Below are positions 44,308 through 53,933 of a stretch of DNA of 64,000 nucleotides, piece after piece. Positions within the stretch are counted from its first letter, which is position 1. Each line of letters opens with the position of its first letter. This stretch comes from Chloroflexota bacterium (GTDB lineage Bacteria; Chloroflexota; UBA11872; VXNJ01). Under the pieces are notes generated by a model, which was not told where the DNA came from, made no database searches, and was given only the letters and a program-made list of their open reading frames with translations. The stretch spans positions 248,001 to 312,000 of the forward strand of contig VXNJ01000010.1 of NCBI GenBank assembly GCA_009840625.1, read 5' to 3'. Both the position numbers and the translations under genes were made by a program.

Positions 44308-44621
44308 GTCGCATCGCTCCTTTTCGCGGAGTGTAGTGTGCCGCGGGGGAATTCCGTGAAGGAATTCACAGTTGTTGGAGCGTGTAGTTCGGTCCCAAAA
44401 GACCGGTGTCGCACCTGCCGGGAAATAATCCATCGCAGACGGGACCGGAGCTCGCGTTCGCAGCGGGCCGGATCCCTGGCCGCCGCCGCCGCCCCTGGGG
44501 AGGGGGTGCGGCCGGGGCCGAGAGCAGACCTGCTAGAAACGTCCGGTTGGTTGCGGATTTAGCGTTCTATCCGGAAAGCGGCCGGCCGGTTACCGCGTCA
44601 GTGCGGCCAGGGAGAGAACAC
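44308..44621. promoter_or_regulatory. Divergent intergenic region with GAATTCC inverted repeat
   Basis: A 314-base gap between the divergent VOC and GNAT genes, with no gene. GAATTCC (44349-44355) and GGAATTC (44361-44367) form a perfect inverted repeat with five bases between. It lies about 42 bases upstream of the VOC start and could be an operator for one or both genes. Confidence 0.4.
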
Positions 44622-45065
44622 TTGACGCAAGAAAGCAAAAAGCGACTGGCCATCCGGCCTTACCGGGAATCCGACCAGCGGGCCGTGGTGGAACTCTGGC
44701 GCGAGTGCGGGTTGGTTGTGGCCTGGAACGACCCGGAATCGGATATCCGGCGCAAGCTGCAGGTTCAGCCGGACATGTTCCTGGTCGGATTGCTAGGTTC
44801 CAGACTGGTTGCGACCGTGATGGCCGGTTACGAGGGCCACCGGGGCTGGATCAATTACCTGGCGGTCAAGTCTGAGTTCCGAAAACAGGGTCTGGGCCGC
44901 CGTTTGATGGAGGAGGCCGAAGCACGTTTGATTGAGGCCGGCTGCCCCAAAATCAATCTGCAGGTAAGGAAATCGAACGCCGCCGCCGTTGCTTTCTACG
45001 AACGCATCGGTTATTCGTCCGATGACGTCGTGAGCATGGGCAAGCGGCTGGAGGAAGACTCCTGA
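44622..45065 (+). CDS. GNAT-family acetyltransferase
   Basis: A 147-residue acetyl-CoA-dependent N-acetyltransferase of the YpeA/RimI-like group. AIRPYRESDQRAVVELW opens the fold, VKSEFRKQGLGRRLMEEAE is the acetyl-CoA loop (Q/R-x-x-G-x-G/A), and NAAAVAFYERIGYSSDDV ends the fold. TTG 44622 with GGAGAG upstream matches the family start. Target unknown. Confidence 0.9.
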   Translation: MTQESKKRLAIRPYRESDQRAVVELWRECGLVVAWNDPESDIRRKLQVQPDMFLVGLLGSRLVATVMAGYEGHRGWINYLAVKSEFRKQGLGRRLMEEAEARLIEAGCPKINLQVRKSNAAAVAFYERIGYSSDDVVSMGKRLEEDS

Positions 45066-45107
45066 ATCGACCGGGCGCGTACCCCGAGCAGACGGTCTAC
45101 CGGTTGC

Positions 45108-45563
45108 TCAAAATCGATCGGCGACGATGTTCAGGGCTACACCGTGCTCAAGGTACGCCTTGGCTGCCGCGAGAACGAGAGCGAAGCCGCCAGTCGCATC
45201 TACAACTCGGCCGATTAGGTCATCGGCGTCACCATCGAAGCCGCTATTTACGACACTGACATACGTCCCGTCGGCCCCACGATCTTCGAAAGTCCACTCA
45301 ACCCGCGACGGATTTTCCGAACCGACATCCCATTCAATATGAATCCGCTTGTCTTGCTCCAATGCCAGCACGCGAACTGTCGTCGAAGCCCCGTACAGAT
45401 CCCAATACCAGTTCACTGAGCCATCAGCTACCAACGGTCCAGAGGTGCGGTTAAACCAGAACTTCGTAATCACATCTGGATTCACGAAGGCGTCAAACAC
45501 TTGCGCCACAGGCCGGCGAATGAGCAACTCGATATTCGCAGCAATCCGGTCGTCTACGGACAT
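45108..45563 (-). CDS. SRPBCC/AHSA1-family protein
   Basis: A 151-residue START-like fold of the activator-of-Hsp90-homologue type. RPVAQVFDAFVNPDVITKFWF, VRVLALEQDKRIHIEW and RVEWTFEDRGADGTYV are typical. Such proteins bind small hydrophobic ligands; the role here is unknown. Base composition is clearly lower in GC than neighbouring genes and codon choice differs (many A/T third positions), which hints at transfer. The tRNA-Ala gene lies just upstream. Confidence 0.87.
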   Translation of the reverse strand: MSVDDRIAANIELLIRRPVAQVFDAFVNPDVITKFWFNRTSGPLVADGSVNWYWDLYGASTTVRVLALEQDKRIHIEWDVGSENPSRVEWTFEDRGADGTYVSVVNSGFDGDADDLIGRVVDATGGFALVLAAAKAYLEHGVALNIVADRF

Positions 45564-45657
45564 CTGCGTATGGGTCTTTCGTTCGGCACCCAGTGGCCTG
45601 GCACATGCCTGCGTCTGAGTACTACAGGTACTTGCGCGTTGCTGCCTATCGATTGCT

Positions 45658-45733
45658 TGGTGGAGCGAAAGGGATTCGAACCCTCGACCTCTACAATGCG
45701 AGTGTAGCGCTCTTCCGGCTGAGCTATCGCCCC
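45658..45733 (-). tRNA. tRNA-Ala (CGC)
   Basis: The minus strand folds as a full cloverleaf: acceptor GGGGCGA/TCGCTCC with the G3-U70 pair that identifies alanine tRNA; a D arm; anticodon stem CTACA/TGTAG around the loop CTCGCAT (anticodon CGC); T arm GAGGG-TTCGAAT-CCCTT; and an encoded CCA end. Confidence 0.96.
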
Positions 45734-45758
45734 TTGTAGCGCCCCGGGGGGACGGGTT

Positions 45759-46016
45759 TTATTCGGCTGCGACTACGTTTACGTAGCGTCGCCGATCGTG
45801 GCGCTTTTCGAACTTTACATGGCCCGGTTGGAGCGCAAAAAGCGTGTGGTCGCGCCCCATTCCGACGTTGCGACCGGGATGGATGCGGGTGCCGCGCTGC
45901 CGGCAGATTATGTGTCCGATCTTGACCAGCTCGCCGTCGTAGCGCTTCACGCCGAGCATTTTCGGGTTCGAATCGCGGCCGTTGCGCGAAGTTCCACCCG
46001 ATTTCTTCTTGGCCAT
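45759..46016 (-). CDS. rpmA: 50S ribosomal protein L27
   Basis: An 85-residue bL27. The N-terminus is [20 protein letters not shown] without the long Firmicute-type cleaved leader. [21 protein letters not shown] and GRDHTLFAL are standard. L27 reaches the peptidyl-transferase centre. It follows rplU in the usual rplU-rpmA order. Confidence 0.97.
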   Translation of the reverse strand: MAKKKSGGTSRNGRDSNPKMLGVKRYDGELVKIGHIICRQRGTRIHPGRNVGMGRDHTLFALQPGHVKFEKRHDRRRYVNVVAAE

Positions 46017-46044
46017 TTGGATCAGGTCCTAGGTCTGGAGCGGT

Positions 46045-46389
46045 TTATTCGTCGTCGTAGGCGACTCGGCGTGAGCGGCCAATCTTGATTCCAGTCACCT
46101 GCAGGACGGTCTGGTCCTGACGATGCCCGGCCCGGCGCTCGTAGTGTTTCTTGGCCTTGTAGCGCTGGACCCGGATCTTGGGGCCACGGGTATGTCGAAC
46201 GACCTTGCAGCGGACTTCGGCCCCCTTCACTACCGGAGACCCGACTTTCACGCCCTTGTCGTCGGCGATGAGCAGCACGTCAGAAAGGACGAGCTCGCTG
46301 TCGGGGTCGGCGGAGACGCGATCGACGACAAAGGAGTCGCCGATGCGGACCAGGTTTTGGCGCGAAGAGGCGTTGACTACGGCAAACAT
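46045..46389 (-). CDS. rplU: 50S ribosomal protein L21
   Basis: A 114-residue bL21: MFAVVNASSRQNLVRIGDSF, then VLLIADDKGVKVGSPVV and KIRVQRYKAKKHYERRAGHR, the typical L21 C-terminal block with KKHYERR. ATG 46387-46389 is the family start. The C-terminal ten residues (GRSRRVAYDDE) extend slightly beyond many homologues. Confidence 0.96.
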   Translation of the reverse strand: MFAVVNASSRQNLVRIGDSFVVDRVSADPDSELVLSDVLLIADDKGVKVGSPVVKGAEVRCKVVRHTRGPKIRVQRYKAKKHYERRAGHRQDQTVLQVTGIKIGRSRRVAYDDE

Positions 46390-46488
46390 GACTGTTTCGG
46401 GGAATAGGCGCTGCGGGGCATTGAGCGCCGCCAAATCTAGCAAATTAGGCCGGGGTGGTCAATCCCGGCCCCGGTTTCCCGCCGCTGT

Positions 46489-46761
46489 CTAGCGCCGCCG
46501 CCGTTTCCCGCCGCCGCGTCCGCGCCTGCGCCGAACCCGGGCGCCCTGGTTGGCAGGCGGGAGGCGGGTTCGCCAGATTAGGTACGCGGCCGGCCCCACG
46601 ACCCAGACCACCAGGATCAGCAGACCCCAGACCGCGCGCCACCAAAGCGGAATCTGCCAGGCCGGCCGCCTGGTCACATCCAGCAGGGCAATCACCACTA
46701 GGACGAAATTCAGCGGGATTACCAGGAAATAGAGGATTGCGCCGAACGTCTGGTCGGGCAC
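46489..46761 (-). CDS. Small membrane protein, PLDc_N-like, with Arg-rich tail
   Basis: A 90-residue protein with two membrane helices (AILYFLVIPLNFVLVVIALL and VWGLLILVVWVVGPAAYLIW) in the PLDc_N (cardiolipin synthase N-terminal-like) pattern, ending with WRTRLPP. The final 18 residues are nearly all Arg, Gly and Lys. GTG 46761 is favoured because GGAGGGAG lies six bases before it. Function unknown. Confidence 0.68.
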   Translation of the reverse strand: MPDQTFGAILYFLVIPLNFVLVVIALLDVTRRPAWQIPLWWRAVWGLLILVVWVVGPAAYLIWRTRLPPANQGARVRRRRGRGGGKRRRR

Positions 46762-46934
46762 CTGCAACTCCCTCCGCATGCCGAATGCCATTCGAACCCG
46801 GGCCGCCTTGCAATTTACACCTGAAACCCGGCGACGGGCAGTGCGAATCTGTCCGCTTACTACAATTGCGGCCAACAAGACCGTGCCCTTGGGGCACCCG
46901 GCAATTGACAGGCTGAGGGACCGGGAGGCGATAT

Positions 46935-48002
<1,068 letters not shown>

Positions 48003-48275
48003 GAGCCCGCGCCGCAGCAAGCCCAGTCGGGGCTGGTTTCACCTTTATAGAGCGAGATCCGGATTGCCGCCGGGATCCATCGGATCCGCCCCGTCCGTCG
48101 CGGCCAGCATCCCGGTCGACAAATCGTGATTCCGCCCAAACTCGATCGGTCCCGGGGCCAAGCCGGTTGAGCCGATTGAGCCGCGCGTGGCCACCGCGGC
48201 GATCCGCACGCTAGCTGTCCCGGGCGACGCCGTCCGCCTCCCCGCCGCCGGCAGCCCGAGGGCCGCGGATACCAT

Positions 48276-50057
48276 ATGCGCGAAGATTTGTGCGCGAGAA
48301 ATGCACGGCCGAAAATGGCGCGGGTCAACGAGTACATCAGGTTCGGGCCTGACGATCGGTGCCCTCCGCTCATCGCGATCGGCGTCGCGACCCAGGGGGT
48401 AATGCTCACCCTGGCGAACGTGGTGGTCTTTGTGACCATCACCGCCCGGGCGGCCGGGGAAGGCGAAGACTATCTCGCGTGGGCCGTTTTTTCGGCGCTG
48501 ATCATTGCCGGTGTGATAACTGCCCTGCAGGCCGCTAAAGCGAAACGGCTGGGGGCCGGACATCTGTTGATGAGCGGCGCCGGACCGCATTTCATCGCCC
48601 TCTCGATCGCGGTTCTCACAGTGTCGGAAGCCGGACTCGCCACACTGGCGAGCCTCTTCGTCGCGGCTTCGATCGTGCAGTTTGCGCTGGCCGCCTGGCT
48701 CCCGCTGTTGCGTCGAATCATCACGCCGGTCGTCAGCGGGATCGCCCTGATGTTGATTGCGGTGATGGTGATGTCGATCGGATTCGAGCGCCTGACCGCG
48801 GTACCGGAAGGGTCGGCTCCCGGTGCGGGAATCGTGGTCGCCACGGTCACCTTGGCGGTTTCGGTGATGCTGGCCATGCGGGCAACCGGGGTCTGGCGGT
48901 TTTGGGCGCCGCTGATCGGCATCGCGACCGGATGCCTGATCGCTGCCGCACTTGGCCTCTACGACCCGCAACCCCTCGCCGCCGCCAGCTGGATCGACTT
49001 TCCGGGCCTTGCCGCCTGGCCCGGTCTCGACCTGACTCCCGGGGTGGAATTCTGGACTTTCTTGCCGGCGTTCCTGATCGTTAGCTTGGTATCGGCGGTC
49101 AAATTCAGCGGTGACGGGGTGGTAATCCAGCAGGTTTCGCGACGCCGCCCCCCGGCGACCGACTACCGACTGGTCCAGGCCGCGGTGTCCACGAATGGTT
49201 TGGGCACCCTGCTTTCGGGCATTGCTGGGACATTGCCGACCGTCATCTTTTCGCCCTCGACGGTCTCGCTCATAACCTTCACCGGGGTGGCGGCCCGCAG
49301 CGTCGGGTACGCGATGGGCGCGATCCTGATCGGACTGGCCTTCATCCCCAAGCTCACCGCCGTCCTGCTGACGGTGCCAAGTTCCGTCATGGGGGCCTTC
49401 GTGCTGATGATCATGGGCCTGCTATTCGTGGAGGGCATGCGCACGGTCATCGGCGACGGCCTTGACTACCGCAAGGCTCTGGTGGTGGCCGTTTCACTCG
49501 CGATTGGCGTCGGCCTGGAGAGTCAGAACCAGATCGCCGAACTGCTGGGCGTGCCATGGGGGGCTTCGCTCGGAAACGGGATAACGGGCGGCATCGCGGC
49601 CGCAGTGCTTTTGACCCTGTTCCTCGAATTCACCGGCCGGCGGAGGCGCCGGCTGGAGGCTCCTCTGAGCCCTGAGGCGCTACCCCGGATCGATGCTTTT
49701 CTGGGCGAATTGGCGTCCGCGATCGGGTGGAACGAGCCCTCGACACAACGCCTGCGCGCCGCCGGCGAGGAAACGCTGGCGAGCCTGCTCCAGGCGGACG
49801 ATGAATACGGGGCCGACGGCAATTCGCGCCTGATCGTGGTAGCCAGGCCCGGCGACGGCGTCGAGTTGGAATTCCTGGCGGTCTTCGACGAGGAGAACGT
49901 GGAGGACCGCATAGCCTTCTTGAGCGATCAACCCGAAATCCCCGATGAAGCCGAGATTTCATTCCGGCTGCTTCGGCACTATGCATCTTCCGTGCATCAC
50001 CGCAAATATCACGGCATCGATGTGGTTACGGTGCGCGTCGAAGGCTCGCGTCAATAA
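48276..50057 (+). CDS. NCS2-type permease fused to ATPase-like domain (paralogue)
   Basis: A 593-residue protein with the same layout as the 38835-40598 gene. An NCS2-like membrane domain (LLMSGAGPHFIALSIAVL, GTLPTVIFSPSTVSLITFTG, PSSVMGAFVLMIMGLLFVEG) is followed from about residue 465 by a soluble domain: LPRIDAFLGELASAIGW, RLRAAGEETLASLL, then ISFRLLRHYASSVHHRKYH and DVVTVRV. The sequences line up along the whole extra domain, so fusion predates duplication. ATG 48276 or 48315 may be the start; neither has a strong ribosome site. Substrate probably a purine or related compound, by family. Confidence 0.84.
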   Translation: MREDLCARNARPKMARVNEYIRFGPDDRCPPLIAIGVATQGVMLTLANVVVFVTITARAAGEGEDYLAWAVFSALIIAGVITALQAAKAKRLGAGHLLMSGAGPHFIALSIAVLTVSEAGLATLASLFVAASIVQFALAAWLPLLRRIITPVVSGIALMLIAVMVMSIGFERLTAVPEGSAPGAGIVVATVTLAVSVMLAMRATGVWRFWAPLIGIATGCLIAAALGLYDPQPLAAASWIDFPGLAAWPGLDLTPGVEFWTFLPAFLIVSLVSAVKFSGDGVVIQQVSRRRPPATDYRLVQAAVSTNGLGTLLSGIAGTLPTVIFSPSTVSLITFTGVAARSVGYAMGAILIGLAFIPKLTAVLLTVPSSVMGAFVLMIMGLLFVEGMRTVIGDGLDYRKALVVAVSLAIGVGLESQNQIAELLGVPWGASLGNGITGGIAAAVLLTLFLEFTGRRRRRLEAPLSPEALPRIDAFLGELASAIGWNEPSTQRLRAAGEETLASLLQADDEYGADGNSRLIVVARPGDGVELEFLAVFDEENVEDRIAFLSDQPEIPDEAEISFRLLRHYASSVHHRKYHGIDVVTVRVEGSRQ

Positions 50058-50123
50058 GCTGTATGCAAACAAGTTGCGCCCGGCAGGGCCGGTCCTTGCC
50101 AGACGTGGAATAGAGAGGCCCAA

Positions 50124-50411
50124 ATGGCCGCATACGTGATCGTGCACAACGAGATATTCGACGCGACGCTGTTCGAAGAGTTCCGCAGACAGGTCGGCGC
50201 CACTATCGAGGCCAGCGGCGGCCGGTATCTCGTTCGTGGCGGCGACACCGAGGTGATTGACGGCGATTGGAACCCGGAACGGATCATCATCGTGGAGTTC
50301 GACAGCGCCGAGCAGGCCAAGTCGTGGTTGACTTCGCCCGAATACCTGGCGATCCGGGAGATTCGCGTAAAGTCGGCCGACGCCAACGTGGTGATCGTCG
50401 AAGGGGTATGA
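50124..50411 (+). CDS. DUF1330 family protein
   Basis: A 95-residue dimeric ferredoxin-like (dabb-type) protein. AAYVIVHNEIFDATLFEEF, GGRYLVRGGDTEVIDGDW and the IIIVEFDSAEQAKSWLTSPE segment match DUF1330. Biochemical role unknown. GAGAGG lies upstream of the ATG. Confidence 0.9.
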   Translation: MAAYVIVHNEIFDATLFEEFRRQVGATIEASGGRYLVRGGDTEVIDGDWNPERIIIVEFDSAEQAKSWLTSPEYLAIREIRVKSADANVVIVEGV

Positions 50412-50423
50412 CGCTGCCCGTTG

Positions 50424-50443
50424 CTGCGACCATTGGGTCGCAG
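50424..50443 (+). terminator. Hairpin after the DUF1330 gene
   Basis: CTGCGACC ATTG GGTCGCAG, an 8-bp perfect stem 12 bases past the stop. A second hairpin, CGGCGCC/GGCGCCG at 50471-50491, lies between the convergent genes. Neither has a long T tract. Confidence 0.5.
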
Positions 50444-50570
50444 AATTCCTCGGCCAGTTAACCGTCCGGGCGGCGCCGAGAGAAGGCGCCGTCGCGAGGG
50501 CCGCCGGATCTGATCCCGGCCATGATCGGCGGTCCGGGCCGAAAAACTAAGTTCGGCGCCCGTATTCCAA

Positions 50571-51587
50571 TCACGCTACCGGTGTGAGCCGCACTCCCGA
50601 ATTGTCGGCCCGCGTACATACGACCTTTCCGGCAACGGCCTCCTGCCTGCTCAACGCGCTTTGCAGTTTCGCAGTCGCTTCGTCGTCGGATAACTTCCTC
50701 GTGTCGAAGAATCCGAATAGAGTTGTGCCCGTCGATGAGAGTCCGCAGCCGTGGATCTCCGTCGTCGCCGCGAACGCGGACCTGGCGCCGCACAGCGGGT
50801 CGATATCGGGCCGGTTCCAGTGACGCCGCTTCCAGCCCACGTCCTGGAGCGCGTTGACACAGGAGCCAAAAGTAGACAGATCGAGCTCCCGCAACGCAGG
50901 CAAGAGGCGCATCAAAATGATGTGCGATGTTGTTCTTACTTCATCAAGCGGTATCGGCGTATTCGCAAGCATGAAATCTAGCTCGTCCCGACCCGACAGA
51001 CCGTGGTGCTGGCTCGGGACAAAGAGCGCAACCCCCCAGGTTTCCGGGAAGTCAGTACGGAGGAGAAGCGGCGGCTGACCGGCCTTGGCGGCGAATCGAG
51101 AAGGCGCGAACGATTCCTTCTGCACCCGCACGGCGTGCCCGCCGTCGAGTAGGAAGCCCCCGCTCCGAAAGGCGTTGATTCCGATTCCCGAGGTTCCGCC
51201 GCGGCCGGACATGGCTGCGAGTCTCGATGGAGAGTGCCCCAGCCCGAAACGGTGATTCAACGCGCTGAGCACCGCGAGCCTGGATTGGGTGCCGGACCCC
51301 AGTCCCCGGTGCGCAGGGATCATTTGCCGGATCACGATCTCGATGCCGGGTTCCACGCCGAGGATCTGGCTGCATGCGGCCAATTCCGCCAGAACCGCCT
51401 CGCGCTCGGCCGGGGCGCCGCCGCGCACCAGCGCCTCCCCGCGCGGGCCAAATTCCAGCGTCACGCCCGGCCGTTGGATCGAGAGGCCGAGACTGCCGTC
51501 GATCCGGCCCGTCTCGCCATTCATGTCGATCAGCGTGAAATGCAGCCGCGAGGGGGTGCCGATTCGATGAGTCAAGGCCGAGCGCAT
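50571..51587 (-). CDS. Beta-ribofuranosylaminobenzene 5'-phosphate synthase-like GHMP enzyme
   Basis: A 338-residue GHMP-superfamily protein. PSRLHFTLIDMNGETGRIDG matches the signature opening of beta-RFAP synthase, the first committed enzyme of tetrahydromethanopterin synthesis. IPAHRGLGSGTQSRLAVLSA is the GHMP phosphate-binding loop, and GRGGTSGIGINAF and GHAV follow as in that family. Archaea and some C1-oxidising bacteria carry it. The rest of the pathway is not in the window. Base composition is somewhat less GC-rich than neighbours. It could have another pABA- or benzoate-ribosylating role. Confidence 0.82.
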   Translation of the reverse strand: MRSALTHRIGTPSRLHFTLIDMNGETGRIDGSLGLSIQRPGVTLEFGPRGEALVRGGAPAEREAVLAELAACSQILGVEPGIEIVIRQMIPAHRGLGSGTQSRLAVLSALNHRFGLGHSPSRLAAMSGRGGTSGIGINAFRSGGFLLDGGHAVRVQKESFAPSRFAAKAGQPPLLLRTDFPETWGVALFVPSQHHGLSGRDELDFMLANTPIPLDEVRTTSHIILMRLLPALRELDLSTFGSCVNALQDVGWKRRHWNRPDIDPLCGARSAFAATTEIHGCGLSSTGTTLFGFFDTRKLSDDEATAKLQSALSRQEAVAGKVVCTRADNSGVRLTPVA

Positions 51588-51847
51588 CCTAGAAGACTTT
51601 CAGGTCCGGATTGCCGCGGCCCGGCAGGCAAGACCCGATTACCGCCCCCTTCATGGATTCACAAGCAATTCTTGTGGCCGGTCCATACAACCGGGTATCG
51701 CCCCGCTTGTGAGTCTGCGGCCGGCGGGCGGGTCCGGCTCAGCATTCGTCCGCGCACCCGCCAATTGAAGCGATCCGGGCCGGAATGTCGGCGAGATTGC
51801 CCCTCCCGCGTCCGATTCCGGCGCCGGGGGGCTTTTTGGCCGGGCTG

Positions 51848-52843
<996 letters not shown>

Positions 52844-53258
52844 TTCCAGTCTCACTCTTGAAATTGGCGATTTGATGGGGAGTTTGAAGTCAAATTTCGG
52901 GTTCGCTGCTTAATACGCGCAGCCGCACAGTTCGGATCATTGGCAGTGCCCATCGCGGGTTTCGCTGGCGATGAGAATTGCGGCGCTGTCATTTCAGCGC
53001 GCGATCGCGCTTCCCTTTAAGCGGAGAGGCGATCTGTGCCGCATCGCGGCGGTCTTTCGGATCTTCTTGCTGTGGCTGGCGAGTACTTCGACTAGGCGTT
53101 TGAAATTTGATTTGGTCACACTTACGGAGAGTCCAATATAACAGAAGGTGTCCGGTTTTGCAGAATGGGTCAGTAAAGTGGGCCCGACCGGGCTGCGGAT
53201 TAGCTACCGCTAATCGGGCCGGCGCGAACTGAGGTCAGAATTATTCGACCGGGATCGG
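52844..53258. promoter_or_regulatory. Divergent promoter region between sigma and sufR
   Basis: There is no gene in this gap of about 415 bases, which is A/T-rich for this genome, notably 53086-53160. A promoter candidate pointing toward sufR has TGGTCA at 53113-53118 and TATAAC at 53137-53142, 18 bases apart. TTTGA...TCAAA half-sites occur near 52880-52891. The minus-strand sigma promoter is not obvious. Confidence 0.45.
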
Positions 53259-53933
53259 ATGGTTAGCGAGCGGATGGAGCGGGAATTGAAAGACACCGCA
53301 TCTCCGCGGGAATTCGTGGTCCAGATCCTGCGCCGCCACGGGCCGCTGGGACTGGCTGAAATCGCCGAGCACTACGGGGCTCGGGTCCAATCGGTGCGCC
53401 CGCAGTTGAACTGGCTGCTCGCCAACGGCTACGTCGAAGTGGAATCGGTCCGCTCCGGCGTCGGACGACCGCGCCACAGTTATCGGCTCACCGACCTGGC
53501 CGACGAGATGTTCCCCAAGGACTACCGCGATCTGGCGGTTGAGCTGATCGAGTCGGCCGCGACCCAGGGCGAGGTCGCCCTGGTCCACTCGGTCTTCATG
53601 CGGCGCGAAGTCGAAATTGAATCGGAGATCCGTCCCCAACTGCTGGGGCGCAGTCTGGAGCAGAAACTCGACGTCATCTGCAGGGTCCTGAGCGAGCGCG
53701 GCTACATGGCGCGGTACTATCCCGGCGAAGGCGGATTCGTGATTGAAGCGCGCAACTGCCCGGTATCGGCGGTTGTTGAGGTGACCGACATGCCGTGCAC
53801 CTGCGAGCGCGACATGATCGCCCGGCTGCTGGCGGGGGATGCCACGGTCGAGTCGTCCAAGCGCCTGCCGCTCGACGACGACATCTGCTCGTACAACGTC
53901 CGTCCGGCCACGGTTTCGGCACCCGGGCCCTGA
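53259..53933 (+). CDS. sufR: SufR-like Fe-S cluster regulator
   Basis: A 224-residue repressor with N-terminal winged helix (FVVQILRRHGPLGLAEIAEH, SGVGRPRHSYRLTD) and a C-terminal Fe-S ligand set: NCPVSAVV, then MPCTCERDMIARLLAGD, then DDICSYNV. SufR senses cluster supply and represses Fe-S assembly genes. The downstream genes here are a cysteine desulfurase and an A-type carrier, which supports the assignment. Its stop overlaps the next reading frame. Confidence 0.88.
   Translation: MVSERMERELKDTASPREFVVQILRRHGPLGLAEIAEHYGARVQSVRPQLNWLLANGYVEVESVRSGVGRPRHSYRLTDLADEMFPKDYRDLAVELIESAATQGEVALVHSVFMRREVEIESEIRPQLLGRSLEQKLDVICRVLSERGYMARYYPGEGGFVIEARNCPVSAVVEVTDMPCTCERDMIARLLAGDATVESSKRLPLDDDICSYNVRPATVSAPGP

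Noticed and set aside
43892-44314. Open frame from the ATG at 44312-44314
   Set aside because: It reads the VOC gene in the wrong frame and gives an Arg/Gly-rich peptide with no family features.
45564-45760. Integration (att) site at tRNA-Ala
   Set aside because: No repeated tRNA 3' end and no integrase gene were seen in the window.
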